From assembly GCA_003640645.1 (NCBI GenBank), contig QGHH01000018.1, positions 1-64,000 of the forward strand: 64,000 nucleotides of DNA. Reading direction: 5' to 3'. The notes under the pieces are model-generated. The model searched no databases. It saw only the letters and a program-made list of their open reading frames with translations, and had not been told where the DNA came from. Positions 33,530 through 43,057 of this stretch are shown here, in pieces. The first letter of the stretch is position 1. Every line of letters starts with the position of its first letter. The position numbers and the translations under genes are program-made. This DNA is from Fredinandcohnia aciditolerans (GTDB lineage Bacteria; Bacillota; Bacilli; Bacillales; Bacillaceae_L).

Positions 33530-34389
33530 TACATCTCGACCTCCCGTTTCTTATTGATGTACACCTGTGTTAAGGATATCGCCGCCACGATTAGGAAGAA
33601 AATAATCGCTTTTGCCTGTCCATACGCATAATTGTTTTCTGAGAAGGCGGTTTTGAAAATTTCCATTGCTACCATCTGTGTTGAATTATAAGGCCCGCCA
33701 CCTGTTAAACTTAGGTTTTGGTCATATAGCTTAAACGTATTAGATAACGTTAAAAACAAACTAACAGTAAATGCCGGTGCGACAAGTGGGAATGTTACGT
33801 TCATAAAACGCTGGAAGCTGCTTGCCCCGTCAATTTCCGCCGCTTCTAATAACTCCTGGGGAACACTTTCCAGATAGGAAATATAGATAATCATGATATA
33901 TCCAGCCATTTGCCAACTCATGAGAATAACCAATGCCCAAAAACCAGTGGTATCTGTCGATAACCAGCCTTTGAAAGCTGCAATCCCCGTTAAATCTCCA
34001 ATACTCGCAAATACCTTCATGAAAATAAATTGCCAAATGAACCCGAGGATAAGCCCTCCAATTAAGTTCGGCATGAAAAAGATTGTACGTAAAATATTGT
34101 TTGTTTTAAGTTTTTGCGTTACAAGTAATGCTAATGAAAGTCCAAAAAAGTTAATGAGGAAAATCGACACGACTGAGAATTTCACAGTAAACCATAGAGA
34201 GTCCATGAATTCTTTATCCTCAAGTAACTTTTGATAGTTCTCAAGTCCAACAAACTCGGTAATCTTAATTCCGTTCCAGTCTGTAAAAGAGTAATAGGTT
34301 CCAAAAATTAATGGCACGATTATAACAACTCCAAGTGCTACAAGCGTTGGGGCTAAAAATAACCAATACCATAGATTCCGGTTTCGCAT
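33529..34389 (-). CDS. Maltooligosaccharide-type ABC permease (MalF-like)
   Basis: A 286-residue membrane protein of the CUT1 class, with an N-terminal NLWYWLFLAPTLVALGVVIIVPL membrane segment, five further segments and the EAA loop VPQELLEAAEIDGASSFQRFMNVTFPLVAP. ATG at 34389 follows TTGGAGG; a longer frame upstream has no support. It follows the binding-protein gene after two hairpins and precedes the malG-like gene. It lacks the large external domain of enteric MalF, as usual in Firmicutes. Confidence 0.93.
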   Translation of the reverse strand: MRNRNLWYWLFLAPTLVALGVVIIVPLIFGTYYSFTDWNGIKITEFVGLENYQKLLEDKEFMDSLWFTVKFSVVSIFLINFFGLSLALLVTQKLKTNNILRTIFFMPNLIGGLILGFIWQFIFMKVFASIGDLTGIAAFKGWLSTDTTGFWALVILMSWQMAGYIMIIYISYLESVPQELLEAAEIDGASSFQRFMNVTFPLVAPAFTVSLFLTLSNTFKLYDQNLSLTGGGPYNSTQMVAMEIFKTAFSENNYAYGQAKAIIFFLIVAAISLTQVYINKKREVEM

Positions 34390-34441
34390 AGTAAATTCCT
34401 CCAATTGATCGAAATCCGAAAAACATTTCAATCATATTTGG

Positions 34442-34510
34442 GGGAGCACGGGCTCCCGTTCATTTTGTATAAAAGGAGAAAACAAAGCAACCATACGCTG
34501 CCTTGTTTTC
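34442..34510 (-). promoter_or_regulatory. Intercistronic hairpins between binding protein and permease genes
   Basis: First hairpin read: GAAAACAA-GGCA ... TGC-TTTGTTTTC (34478-34510). Second: GGGAGC-CCGT-GCTCCC (34442-34457). Such stems after the binding-protein gene usually protect its mRNA end or cause partial termination, so the lipoprotein is made in excess of the permeases. Confidence 0.6.
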
Positions 34511-34528
34511 TATTGTTAGCTGAATCGA

Positions 34529-35833
34529 TTATTTTCTTGTGTCTTCCCAAGCCTTTTGAGATTCTTTCACAAGATCTTCCCAGCTCATTTCATCGCTGAT
34601 GTATTTTTGAACATTAACACCAAGCTGTTGCTCGCCCCAACCAGTTGGGTAGCCCATGAATACCCAAGGAATTGTCTTCCCTTCTGTTGCATACTCATAC
34701 ACCGATTTCCCAAGTGGATCAGATACTTTTGAAGCGTCAAACCCTTCATACGCAGGGATAAATTTAAAGTCTTCTAACACAGCTGTTTTTCCTTCTTCAG
34801 ACGTATATAACCAGTCTAAGAAGTCTTTTGCAGCTTTTACTTCTGCCTCGTCTTTATTGCTATTCACTGCCCAGTACATTGGAATTCCAACTGGAATTGA
34901 ATCTTCTTTGTATCCTTCAACAGGGATTGGTAAAATGCTTACTCCGTTATTTGCAAGCTCTTCATCGATACCTGCGATTGATCCATATACCCAGTTACCT
35001 TGCTGAATCATTGCTACTCGACCAGTAGAGAATAGCTCTTCTACTTGCATTGCATAATCTAAACTTACAGTTGGTTGAACAGAATATTCATTTTGTAAGT
35101 CTAGAACCTTCTTAAATGCATCACCATATTTAAAATCTACACTTGCAGAATCGAATGTTCCTAATACATTCCCTTCAAATTCAGGGGATAAGAAAGCATT
35201 TGATAAGTGTAAGCCCGTTACCCATTTTTCTTTACCTGGTAGAGCGAACACTGCGTCTAAACCTAATTCATCCTTCTTGCTGTCTAATGTTTTTACCGCT
35301 TCTTCTAAAGCTGCGAAGGTTGTAATTTCATCCGGATTGATTCCAGCTTTTTCAAATACTGCTGTATTGTAAATGAATCCATATCCTTCTTGGTTAAAAG
35401 GTAGTCCTAACACTTTGTCATCTTGTGTAACTCCTTCAAGAGTTCCTTCTAATGCAGCACCAGCTGCTGCTGTATCAGCAAGGTCTGCTAAGCTATCTAC
35501 CCAGTCTGCAACATCTTGAGGTCCACCAATGTTATAAATAGTTGGCTCTTCACCTGAAGCAAATTTTGAACGAAGTGCTGCACCATAATCTTCTCCACCA
35601 CCAACAGTTGTGATGTTGATTTTAACACCATCGTGTGACTCTTCATATTGCTTTGCAACAGCTTCAAATTGATCCTTAAATTCCACTTTAAATTGGAAGA
35701 TATCTACTGTTGTTGCTTTTGATTCACCTTTATTCCCACTTGAGCTTTCTCCATCTGATGAACATCCTACAAGTACAACACTTAAAAGGAATAAGAGTGC
35801 CATTACTGCAGGAAAAAGTTTCTTTGCTTTCAT
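34529..35833 (-). CDS. Extracellular sugar-binding lipoprotein (MalE/CUT1 type)
   Basis: A 434-residue binding protein. A lipoprotein signal (LLFLLSVVLVGC, Cys about residue 24) is followed by a Ser/Gly-rich tether. The body matches SBP_bac_1 (KVEFKDQFEAVAKQYEESHDGVKINITTVGGGEDYGAALRSKF). It captures maltose- or isomaltose-type oligosaccharides for the permease pair. It is the first gene of the operon; a cre site and a LacI-type operator are 110-215 bases upstream. GGGGG before the ATG acts as ribosome-binding site. Confidence 0.93.
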   Translation of the reverse strand: MKAKKLFPAVMALLFLLSVVLVGCSSDGESSSGNKGESKATTVDIFQFKVEFKDQFEAVAKQYEESHDGVKINITTVGGGEDYGAALRSKFASGEEPTIYNIGGPQDVADWVDSLADLADTAAAGAALEGTLEGVTQDDKVLGLPFNQEGYGFIYNTAVFEKAGINPDEITTFAALEEAVKTLDSKKDELGLDAVFALPGKEKWVTGLHLSNAFLSPEFEGNVLGTFDSASVDFKYGDAFKKVLDLQNEYSVQPTVSLDYAMQVEELFSTGRVAMIQQGNWVYGSIAGIDEELANNGVSILPIPVEGYKEDSIPVGIPMYWAVNSNKDEAEVKAAKDFLDWLYTSEEGKTAVLEDFKFIPAYEGFDASKVSDPLGKSVYEYATEGKTIPWVFMGYPTGWGEQQLGVNVQKYISDEMSWEDLVKESQKAWEDTRK

Positions 35834-35947
35834 GATAAAACCCCCAGTTTACATTTTTGAAAGGAAGGAACCGTTGCACAGGTTTAGGAAACCGATTGCA
35901 TAAATTTAGACTTTTTTGTAGAAATTAGTCATTTTTCCATTCTACCG

Positions 35948-35961
35948 ATTAAACGCTTTCA
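35948..35961 (-). promoter_or_regulatory. CcpA cre site upstream of the sugar operon
   Basis: TGAAAGCGTTTAAT on the minus strand matches 13 of 14 positions of the consensus TGWAARCGYTWWCW. It lies about 115 bases before the binding-protein start, consistent with glucose repression. Confidence 0.75.
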
Positions 35962-36018
35962 TTGAGTTTAAAATATATAAACTATTGATATTACTATATT
36001 CTTTTAACTTTACTGCTT

Positions 36019-36046
36019 TTGCGCAATTGTTGCGCAAACGGTTGCA
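36019..36046. promoter_or_regulatory. LacI-type operator cluster
   Basis: Two TTGCGCAA palindromes (36019-36026 and 36030-36037) run into GCAAACGGTTGC (36034-36045), a CG-centred dyad typical of LacI-family operators. Weaker half-sites with CCGTTGC and CCGATTGC occur near 35870 and 35891. The rest of 35834-36264 is A/T-rich and holds the start of tetR. Confidence 0.65.
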
Positions 36047-36264
36047 TTCCTTTTACAAGATTTATATTAGCACGGGCAAAAAATAATTACAACAAAAAAG
36101 TTTAGCGTTTTCATTAAATCATTAAAGTTCACTAATATGTACGCCGTTAAAGTAAAAGATAAACAAGACTTGCAATGTATCATTTAGTGTGCTATATTTC
36201 TCGTTGTGAATTAAATGACCGAATTCCCCATTTGGTCAATCCGCCTAAAGTGAGGTGATCAAAA

Positions 36265-36837
36265 GTGGCGATTGATAGAAAACAGTTAATTATTGAAGCT
36301 GCGACTAAATCGTTCTCTTTATTCGGGTACAAGGCTACAACAATGGATCAGGTTGCGAAGCTTGCGAGCGTTGGTAAAGGTACAATTTATACCTTTTTTA
36401 AGAACAAAGAGGAGTTATTCGATGAGATCATTAGTACACTCATTCGGGATATGAAAATGGTAGCCGAAGAAGCAATGGATGAAAACAGTACCTTTTATGA
36501 AAATGCACACCGGATACTTTTTCGATTGCTAGAATTTCGTAAGTCCCACCAGCTAACGATTAAGCTTTTTCAAGAGGAAAGAGATATCGGAACACAGGCA
36601 GTTGTTGAGGTTGTCCAGCGTGTTGAGCAGGCGATCATTAACTATACGAAAGACATGATTCAAGAAGCAATCGACCGCGATGAAATTAAGCCCTGTAACC
36701 CAGAGATCACAGCTTTCGTCATGTTGAAGCTATATGTTTCCTTAATCTTTGATTGGGAACGAAGCCACACACCACTCGAAAAAGAAGAAATTTCAAATTT
36801 ATTTCAGCTGTATTTTTTTAAAGGGTTAGAGAAATAG
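36265..36837 (+). CDS. TetR/AcrR family transcriptional regulator
   Basis: A 190-residue repressor. The N-terminal about 50 residues are a TetR helix-turn-helix (AATKSFSLFGYKATTMDQVAKLASVGKGTIYTFFKNKEELFDEII); the rest is an all-helical ligand and dimer domain. The GTG start at 36265 follows GAGGTGATC. It lies 93 bases upstream of the yhgE-like gene on the same strand, the typical arrangement for regulators of YhgE/Pip membrane proteins, so it most likely controls that gene and itself. The ligand is unknown. Confidence 0.92.
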   Translation: MAIDRKQLIIEAATKSFSLFGYKATTMDQVAKLASVGKGTIYTFFKNKEELFDEIISTLIRDMKMVAEEAMDENSTFYENAHRILFRLLEFRKSHQLTIKLFQEERDIGTQAVVEVVQRVEQAIINYTKDMIQEAIDRDEIKPCNPEITAFVMLKLYVSLIFDWERSHTPLEKEEISNLFQLYFFKGLEK

Positions 36838-36930
36838 TCATGCCATGGGTCCTCAAGTTGAGTACCCATCTTAATTGGCTTAAAATGACCATTTGAATAA
36901 AACAGTCATATTTTATTAGGAGGTTTATAT

Positions 36931-39159
36931 ATGAAGGGATCATCCTTTTTTGCTGAATTAAAACATATCCTTTCAAATCGCAAAGTCCTCATTCCAATTT
37001 TAGCAGTAGCTTTTGTGCCTGTTCTTTATGCAGGTATGTTTCTCTGGGCATTTTGGGATCCATATGACCAGATGGAAAATTTACCAGTCGCTATTGTGAA
37101 TGAGGATATTGGAGCTGAATTTGAAGGGGACCAATTACAACTTGGAAATGAGTTGACAGACAAACTTTCCAATAACAACACCTTCGATTTTCATGTTGTC
37201 TCAAAGGAAGAAGGATACAACGGGCTTGAGAACAGGGATTATTATATACTCGTTGAAATACCTGAGGATTTTTCAAAAAACGCAACTTCCTTATTAGATC
37301 GTCAACCGCAAAAATTGGAACTTAAGTATGTGCCAAATGAAGGCACAAACTTTCTGTCCTCTCAAATTGGGGAAACCGCAATTGAAAGAATAAAAGCAGA
37401 AGTATCAAAGAATGTTACTGCCACCTACGCTGAAACCATGTTTGGCAAGGTTCAAAACCTGGCAGACGGTTTAACCCAAGCAAGTGAAGGTTCTGAACAA
37501 CTTGCGGAAGGTGTAGCGAAAGTAAATGACGGTTCAAAAACACTAGAGGAAAACCTAGCTAATTTAGCCTCAAAATCAATTGAATTTACAAATGGAGTTA
37601 AAAAAGCAGAATCCGGAGCAACTGGTCTTGCTTCTGGAACTAATCAAGTAAAAGCAGGGCTTAACGAAGTGAATCAAAAAATTCCTTCTTTAGTGGATGG
37701 AACCGATCAAATTCAAGATGGGCTTGCCCTCATGAAGGAAGAACTACCAAAGCAAATTGCAAAAGAAGTAACAACTCAACTTAACAGTAATGTTAGCAAA
37801 GTTGATGAAGGTATAGATGAACTTGAGATGAAACTTAACGCTGGGCTATCAACTCAACTAACAAATGGGATTGCAGCCAGCCTTTCTGAACAACTAGCAG
37901 ACCAAATGCTCGCATCTCAAACACAACAAATGGAGCAGCTTAAAACGACCTTAATTGAAAATCAAATAATGGACGAAACGCATGCTTCTGCTTTTATTGC
38001 ACAAATGGCTCAAAAACAGCCAACGAAAGAACAGTTACAACAGCAATTAGAACAGCAATTGCAGCAAAAACTTGAACCTGGTATATCAGCAGGCGTTGAA
38101 AATGGACTTAACCAAGGGTTCACACAATTTAAAACTGGCTTACATCAACAGTTTGGTTCCGCAACAACTGGTTTAGAGGAACAGCTAATATCCCAAACAA
38201 GCCCTTCCTTTAACCAATTATTAGCTGGGCTTCAACAGATTAATGAAGGTCATAGAAGTCTACAACAAGGAATTAGCCAATTATACAATGGTTCGGTTGA
38301 ACTTAATAACGGCGCTAACGAATTAAACAATGTTATGAACCAATTAACAAATGGTGCCGGTCAACTACAAAATGGCGCAGGTCAACTTGCGGATGGTTCG
38401 AAAGAATTAGAAGAAGGCACTGTCCAACTTGCCAAAGGCTCGGATGAACTCGCGGAGAAACTTGCGGAAGGTGCTGAACAAGCAAATTCTGTAGAGGCAT
38501 CCAACGAAACCTACGACATGATGGGCGAACCTGTCACTGTTAAAAAGCAAGAAATGAATACCGTCCCTAACTATGGAACAGGTTTTGCACCATATTTTAT
38601 CTCACTTGGTCTATTTGTTGGTGCATTACTCATGTCAATTGTATTTAAACTTAAAGATCCTGTTGTTCAACCAACTAATGCATTCCGCTGGTTCTTTAGT
38701 AAATTTGGTGTATTAGCCATTGTCGGAGTGTTCCAAGCAGCCCTTGTTGACATCATACTATTAGAAGGTCTAAAAATTGAGGTCGCAAGTGTCCCATTAT
38801 TCTTTGTCACATCTTTAATCACAAGCTTTACTTTCTTAACTTTAATCCAAATGCTTGTGACTATGTTGGGGGACCCTGGTCGTTTCATTGCGATTATCGT
38901 CTTAATTTTACAATTAACAACAAGTGCTGGAACTTTCCCACTTGAACTAATCCCAACTGCATTACAACCAATTAACGCACTTTTACCAATGACATATTCC
39001 GTACAGTCATTTAAAGCTGTCATTTCAAGCGGTGATTTCAGTTATATGTGGAATAACAACTTGATTCTCTTAACCTATATGGTGGCCTTCATTGCGATTA
39101 CAATCGGGTATTTTGCAGTGAAATTGAAAAAGCAAAAAGTACAAGTTGAAATGAATTAA
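36931..39159 (+). CDS. yhgE: YhgE/Pip domain-containing membrane protein
   Basis: A 742-residue protein. One N-terminal membrane segment (VLIPILAVAFVPVLYAGMFLWAFWDPYDQMENLPVAIVNEDIGAE, the conserved YhgE_Nterm block) is followed by about 480 external residues rich in repeated helical pieces with LxxGxxQLxxGxxEL periodicity (LQNGAGQLADGSKELEEGTVQLAKGSDELAE), a coiled coil, then five or six C-terminal membrane segments of the ABC-2/Pip type. Homologues include the phage infection protein of lactococci and B. subtilis YhgE. The transported substrate or receptor role is not settled. A TetR regulator precedes and a terminator follows. Confidence 0.92.
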   Translation: MKGSSFFAELKHILSNRKVLIPILAVAFVPVLYAGMFLWAFWDPYDQMENLPVAIVNEDIGAEFEGDQLQLGNELTDKLSNNNTFDFHVVSKEEGYNGLENRDYYILVEIPEDFSKNATSLLDRQPQKLELKYVPNEGTNFLSSQIGETAIERIKAEVSKNVTATYAETMFGKVQNLADGLTQASEGSEQLAEGVAKVNDGSKTLEENLANLASKSIEFTNGVKKAESGATGLASGTNQVKAGLNEVNQKIPSLVDGTDQIQDGLALMKEELPKQIAKEVTTQLNSNVSKVDEGIDELEMKLNAGLSTQLTNGIAASLSEQLADQMLASQTQQMEQLKTTLIENQIMDETHASAFIAQMAQKQPTKEQLQQQLEQQLQQKLEPGISAGVENGLNQGFTQFKTGLHQQFGSATTGLEEQLISQTSPSFNQLLAGLQQINEGHRSLQQGISQLYNGSVELNNGANELNNVMNQLTNGAGQLQNGAGQLADGSKELEEGTVQLAKGSDELAEKLAEGAEQANSVEASNETYDMMGEPVTVKKQEMNTVPNYGTGFAPYFISLGLFVGALLMSIVFKLKDPVVQPTNAFRWFFSKFGVLAIVGVFQAALVDIILLEGLKIEVASVPLFFVTSLITSFTFLTLIQMLVTMLGDPGRFIAIIVLILQLTTSAGTFPLELIPTALQPINALLPMTYSVQSFKAVISSGDFSYMWNNNLILLTYMVAFIAITIGYFAVKLKKQKVQVEMN

Positions 39160-39169
39160 GATGTGTGAG

Positions 39170-39200
39170 AAAAGCTAGGGATTTTTTCCCCTAGCTTTTT
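39170..39200 (+). terminator. yhgE terminator
   Basis: AAAAGCTAGGG, loop, CCCCTAGCTTTTT. Confidence 0.9.
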
Positions 39201-39285
39201 CATGTCTTGAAAAATGAAAGTACGGATGTAACGGGACGTATTGCTAATACTATGGTTGTAGAAGAAAAATGCAGGAGGAATCAAT

Positions 39286-39432
39286 ATGCCGCACAAACAA
39301 CCTAAACAGAATACGATGCAAACAAATGTCTCAGGAACAGACCCACAAAAAGTGAAACAAGAAATTCAAAAGGATGTTAGCCAAGGCCAGGGCGCCATGA
39401 CCTCTAGAGAAGCAGGAGCAATGCGGGATTAA
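39286..39432 (+). CDS. Hypothetical 48-residue hydrophilic protein
   Basis: ATG at 39286 preceded by GCAGGAGGAA. Product: MPHKQPKQNTMQTNVSGTDP ... VKQEIQKDVSQGQGAMTSREAGAMRD. It is rich in Gln, Lys and Asp, with no Cys and no hydrophobic segment. A strong ribosome-binding site and an own terminator directly after the stop support a real gene. The composition resembles small spore proteins, but I do not recognise the family. Confidence 0.72.
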   Translation: MPHKQPKQNTMQTNVSGTDPQKVKQEIQKDVSQGQGAMTSREAGAMRD

Positions 39433-39455
39433 AAAACCACTGTTTAGTGGTTTTT
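39432..39455 (+). terminator. Terminator of the 48-residue gene
   Basis: AAAAACCACT-GTTT-AGTGGTTTTT directly after the stop codon. Confidence 0.88.
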
Positions 39456-39564
39456 CTTCTTTTCAGCTACCCTTTTATCTTTTTCGCTATCATGGACCTT
39501 TCCCATTTGAATCAAAATAGATTATACTAGACTGACTATCGTATCCATTAAGGAGGAATTTTCT

Positions 39565-39759
39565 ATGACCGAGAACAATCAACCCGAAGCACCAAAAAAG
39601 AAGATTAGCCTGCAAGAGGCTATGAAGCAGCAACTTGAAAACAAAAAGGCCCAGTCTTCCAATTCTAAAGGAAAAATGAATGCCGACCTTTCAACAAAAA
39701 AAATGAAAAGCCAGCAAACAAAAAAGCCTAGTAATACTCGGAGAAAAATGGGAGTCTAA
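39565..39759 (+). CDS. Hypothetical 64-residue basic protein
   Basis: ATG at 39565 follows AAGGAGGAAT. The sequence is hydrophilic and Lys/Gln-rich (KKKISLQEAMKQQLENKKAQ ... KMKSQQTKKPSNTRRKMGV), with an N-terminal amphipathic helix and a basic disordered tail. Such composition suggests binding to nucleic acid or an acidic partner; this is inference only. It is followed by a shared terminator with tdh. No family is recognised. Confidence 0.75.
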   Translation: MTENNQPEAPKKKISLQEAMKQQLENKKAQSSNSKGKMNADLSTKKMKSQQTKKPSNTRRKMGV

Positions 39760-39808
39760 TGAACGTCCAAGATTAGAATTAACAGGCATGGCTGTTAAGA
39801 TGGATAAA

Positions 39809-39845
39809 AAAGGAGTATGAATCCTCAATGATTCATACTCCTCCT
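39809..39845. terminator. Bidirectional terminator between the 64-residue gene and tdh
   Basis: AGGAGTATGAATC, short loop, GATTCATACTCCT, flanked by A-rich and CCTTTTTATTT sequences. Confidence 0.9.
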
Positions 39846-39851
39846 TTTTAT

Positions 39852-40811
39852 TTAGCCTGCATTTTTCACTAGCTTGACACTCAATTTTTCTAACATATCT
39901 TTGGTCATTGATTCAAGATTATATTGCGCCTTAAAGCCCCACTCTTCTTTTGCTGCAGTTGCATCAATTGAATTTGGCCAGCTTTCAGCGATCGCTTGGC
40001 GGACGGGATCAACATCATAATTCATCGTAAACTCTGGAATATGCTTTTTGATAACTGCTGCAATTTCTTCTGGCGCGAAACTCATTGCCGTAACATTGAA
40101 AGCATTTCGATGTTTTAGCTTGCACTCCTCTGCTTCCATTAAGTCTACAATCGCTTGAAGCGCATCTGGCATATACATCATATCCATATACGTACCTTTA
40201 TCAATATACGATGTATAGCTTTTATTTTTCAGTGCTTCATAATAAATTTCTACAGCATAATCTGTTGTGCCACCACCAGGTGGGGTCACATACGAAATAA
40301 GCCCTGGGAAACGGAGTCCTCTTGTATCAACACCAAATTTATGATTGTAATAATCACATAGTAATTCGCCAGAAACCTTGTTGACACCATACATCGTGGT
40401 AGGGCGCTGAATGGTGTCCTGTGGGGTTGCATCCTTTGGTGTAGAAGGACCAAATGCTCCGATTGAACTTGGTGTGAAAAATTGACAACGCAATTCACGA
40501 GCAACTTCTAATGCATTTACAAGTCCACCCATATTTAAATTCCAAGCTAACAGTGGCTTCGCTTCTGCAGTTGCGGATAGCAATGCTGCTAAGTGAATTA
40601 ATGTGTCTGCATTGTATTTTTTCGTAATATCGTACATTGCTTTTCCATCTGTTACATCTAAAATCTCAAACGGACCAGAGTGAACAACCTCGCTATCCGT
40701 TTTTCGAATATCTGTCGCTACAACATTTTGAGCACCATAAACGTTACGAAGTTTTGTCACAAGCTCTGAACCGATTTGGCCCAGGGCCCCGGTAATAATA
40801 ATTTTCTCCAT
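39852..40811 (-). CDS. L-threonine 3-dehydrogenase, short-chain (epimerase-like) type
   Basis: A 319-residue NAD-dependent enzyme of the extended SDR family that oxidises L-threonine to 2-amino-3-oxobutyrate. The N-terminal [15 protein letters not shown] is the GxxGxxG NAD site, [26 protein letters not shown] the substrate region, and YGVNK (YxxxK) with the Ser of [10 protein letters not shown] the catalytic set. It differs from the zinc-dependent Tdh of B. subtilis and E. coli. It follows kbl by 35 bases on the same strand, giving a complete threonine-to-glycine pathway. Confidence 0.93.
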   Translation of the reverse strand: MEKIIITGALGQIGSELVTKLRNVYGAQNVVATDIRKTDSEVVHSGPFEILDVTDGKAMYDITKKYNADTLIHLAALLSATAEAKPLLAWNLNMGGLVNALEVARELRCQFFTPSSIGAFGPSTPKDATPQDTIQRPTTMYGVNKVSGELLCDYYNHKFGVDTRGLRFPGLISYVTPPGGGTTDYAVEIYYEALKNKSYTSYIDKGTYMDMMYMPDALQAIVDLMEAEECKLKHRNAFNVTAMSFAPEEIAAVIKKHIPEFTMNYDVDPVRQAIAESWPNSIDATAAKEEWGFKAQYNLESMTKDMLEKLSVKLVKNAG

Positions 40812-40846
40812 TATTCATTCCCCCAAGATGATCATCTGATCAGCTT

Positions 40847-42034
40847 TTAGATAATGTTCATTTCCTTGCCTACTTTTTCATAAATTGCAACGGCTTCATC
40901 AAGCATTTCTTTTGTATGTGCAGCTGTTGGCATATTGCGGACCCTTCCTGTTCCTTTTGGTACAGTTGGGAATACAATCGATTTTGCATAGACGCCTTCT
41001 TCAATTAATCTCTTACTGAACTCTTGTGTTTTTACTTCTTCCCCAACAATTACTGGTGTGATTGGAGTTTCACTGTGGCCAATATCGAAACCACGCTCTT
41101 TTAACTGTTGCTTGAAGTAATTGGCATTATCCCATAGCTTGTCGTGGAGTTCTGTGCTGCTCATTAAAATTTCGATTGCTTTTGTAGCAGCAGTAACATC
41201 GGCTGGCGTAACAGCAGTTGAGAATAGGAATGGTCTGCTTCGAACTTTTAGCCAATCAATTAACGCCTTTTTACCCGCTACATAACCACCGACAACACCA
41301 ATTGCTTTTGAAAGAGTTCCAATTTGGAAATCTACTTTATCGGAAAGACCAAAGTGCTTAACCGTACCAGCACCTTTTCCTAAAACACCTGAACCGTGTG
41401 CATCATCTACATATGTAATGAGATCAAATTCCTCTGCAATTTGTACGATTTCAGGTAGTTTTGCAATGTCACCATCCATGGAGAAAACCCCGTCTGTGAT
41501 GACCATGACTTTGTTATATAAACCAGATTCAGTTGCCTCTTTTGCCTTTTTTCGTAAATCATCCATGTCAGAGTGGTTGACACGAATAATTTTCGCCTTT
41601 GAAAGACGGCACCCATCAATAATGGAAGCATGATTTAGCTCATCAGATAGAATCGCATCGTTTTTATCCATAACAGCAGAAATAGCTGCCATATTACAGT
41701 TAAAGCCAGATTGATAGGAAATCGCGGCCTCTGTATGTTTGAACTCAGCCAGCTTTTCCTCAAGTTTTATATGAAGATCAAGTGTACCGTTGATGGTTCG
41801 AACCGCACCTGCCCCAACTCCGTACGTATCAATTGCTTCCTTCGCAACCTCTTTTAGACGCTCATCAGTAGCTAATCCTAAGTAGTTGTTAGAAGATAGG
41901 TTAATAAGCTCTTTTCCATTGATTTTAATAATAGGTCCGTTTGCACCTTGTAGAGGGTCGATTACATTGTAAAGACCTTTCGTCTTTAAATCCTCCAGAT
42001 TTTCATGCAAAAATGAGTCCAACACCTTCGACAT
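40847..42034 (-). CDS. kbl: Glycine C-acetyltransferase (2-amino-3-ketobutyrate CoA ligase)
   Basis: A 395-residue PLP enzyme of the alpha-oxoamine synthase family that splits 2-amino-3-oxobutyrate with CoA into glycine and acetyl-CoA. Landmarks: [11 protein letters not shown] near residue 48, [35 protein letters not shown], and the PLP lysine in [19 protein letters not shown] at 42034 with AAAGGAGG upstream is chosen over a start 18 codons earlier. A 6-bp-arm dyad TGTATT ... AATACA (42069-42087) lies just upstream and may be an operator. Between it and 42248 nothing else is recognised. Confidence 0.95.
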   Translation of the reverse strand: MSKVLDSFLHENLEDLKTKGLYNVIDPLQGANGPIIKINGKELINLSSNNYLGLATDERLKEVAKEAIDTYGVGAGAVRTINGTLDLHIKLEEKLAEFKHTEAAISYQSGFNCNMAAISAVMDKNDAILSDELNHASIIDGCRLSKAKIIRVNHSDMDDLRKKAKEATESGLYNKVMVITDGVFSMDGDIAKLPEIVQIAEEFDLITYVDDAHGSGVLGKGAGTVKHFGLSDKVDFQIGTLSKAIGVVGGYVAGKKALIDWLKVRSRPFLFSTAVTPADVTAATKAIEILMSSTELHDKLWDNANYFKQQLKERGFDIGHSETPITPVIVGEEVKTQEFSKRLIEEGVYAKSIVFPTVPKGTGRVRNMPTAAHTKEMLDEAVAIYEKVGKEMNII

Positions 42035-42248
42035 TTGAATCCTCCTTTGTATGTTTGCAAAACACAAGTGTATTTCTAGGGAATACATTTTGCTTTTTAT
42101 AAATCCTTTTATATCAACATTTATACTTCCTACTTTACCACATTATTCATAAAATGTTTATACCCCGTGGACACTTTTTCTTATTATTATTATATTATTT
42201 GTTAGTTTTGGATTTGTGATACAAAGAGTGCGTTTTTATCAGTTTGGT

Positions 42249-42965
42249 TTTGAGTTTTGGAGGACATAGATCTGGATCGAGAGCGCTTTTAGGAAATTTT
42301 GATAAAAGCATAAGAATAAGCGATGAATATGGCTGGGCCTTTGGGCATTTCTGGTAAAACCTGGAGCATAAACGTGTGGTATGATTGGATTTTTGGCGAT
42401 TACTGGTAAAACCTATAGTATAAACGAACGATATGACTGGGCTTTTGGATATTAGTGGTAAAACCTATAGCATAAACTTGTGGTATGATTGAACTTTTGG
42501 GGATTAATGGTAAAACCTATAGTATAAACGTGTGGTATGATTGGACTTTTGGCGATTTCTGGTAAAACTCAAAGCATAATCGTGTGATAAGACCGAGCTT
42601 TTGGAGATTAATGGTAAAACCTATAGCATAATGTGTATTAAGATTGGACTTTTGGGGATTAATGGTAAAACCTATAGCATAAACGTATGATATGACTGGG
42701 CCTTTGGAGATTACTGGTAAAACCCAGAGCATAAACGTGTGGTATGACCGGACTTTTGGGGATTAATGGTAAAACCTATAGCATAAGCGAACGATATGAC
42801 TGGGGTTTTGGGGATTAATGGTAAAACCCAGAGCGTAAATGTCTAGTATGACCGGACTTTTGGAGACTTCTGGTAAAACCTATAGTAAACGAACGATAAG
42901 ACCGGGTTTTTGGAGATTAATGGTAAAACCCAGAGCATAAGCGAATGATATGACTGGACATTTGT
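42249..42965. repeat. Tandem array of about 13 units, 52-bp period
   Basis: GGTAAAAC starts at 42353, 42405, 42457, 42509, 42561, 42613, 42664, 42716, 42768, 42820, 42872 and 42922: 52 bases apart except one 51- and one 50-base unit. Degenerate units extend left to about 42249. The unit is GGTAAAACCTATAGCATAAA, then CGTGTGGTATGACTGGACTT, then TTGGGGATTAAT, with alternative forms (CCAGAGC for CTATAGC; GCGAACGAT for ACGTGTGG) mixed among units. Some units form GGGTTTT ... AAAACCC dyads. It lies between kbl and the serine hydrolase gene terminator. No coding frame is credible. Confidence 0.95.
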
Positions 42966-43009
42966 AAATTATCCCCAAAATCACTTGCTTAACCGTAAGT
43001 AACTGCAAC

Positions 43010-43033
43010 AAAAAAGAGACCATCTCTGGTCTC
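43010..43033 (-). terminator. Serine hydrolase gene terminator
   Basis: Leftward GAGACCA-GAGA-TGGTCTC then TTTTTTG. Confidence 0.9.
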
Positions 43034-43057
43034 ATGTAAAGGTTAATGTTAAATTGA

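Noticed and set aside
42035-42248. Glycine riboswitch or T-box upstream of kbl
   Set aside because: Neither the conserved glycine aptamer bases nor a T-box sequence (TGGNACCGCG) is present; only a small dyad is seen.
42517-42732. A 71-residue minus-strand frame in the 52-bp array
   Set aside because: It lies wholly inside the tandem repeats and only reflects them.
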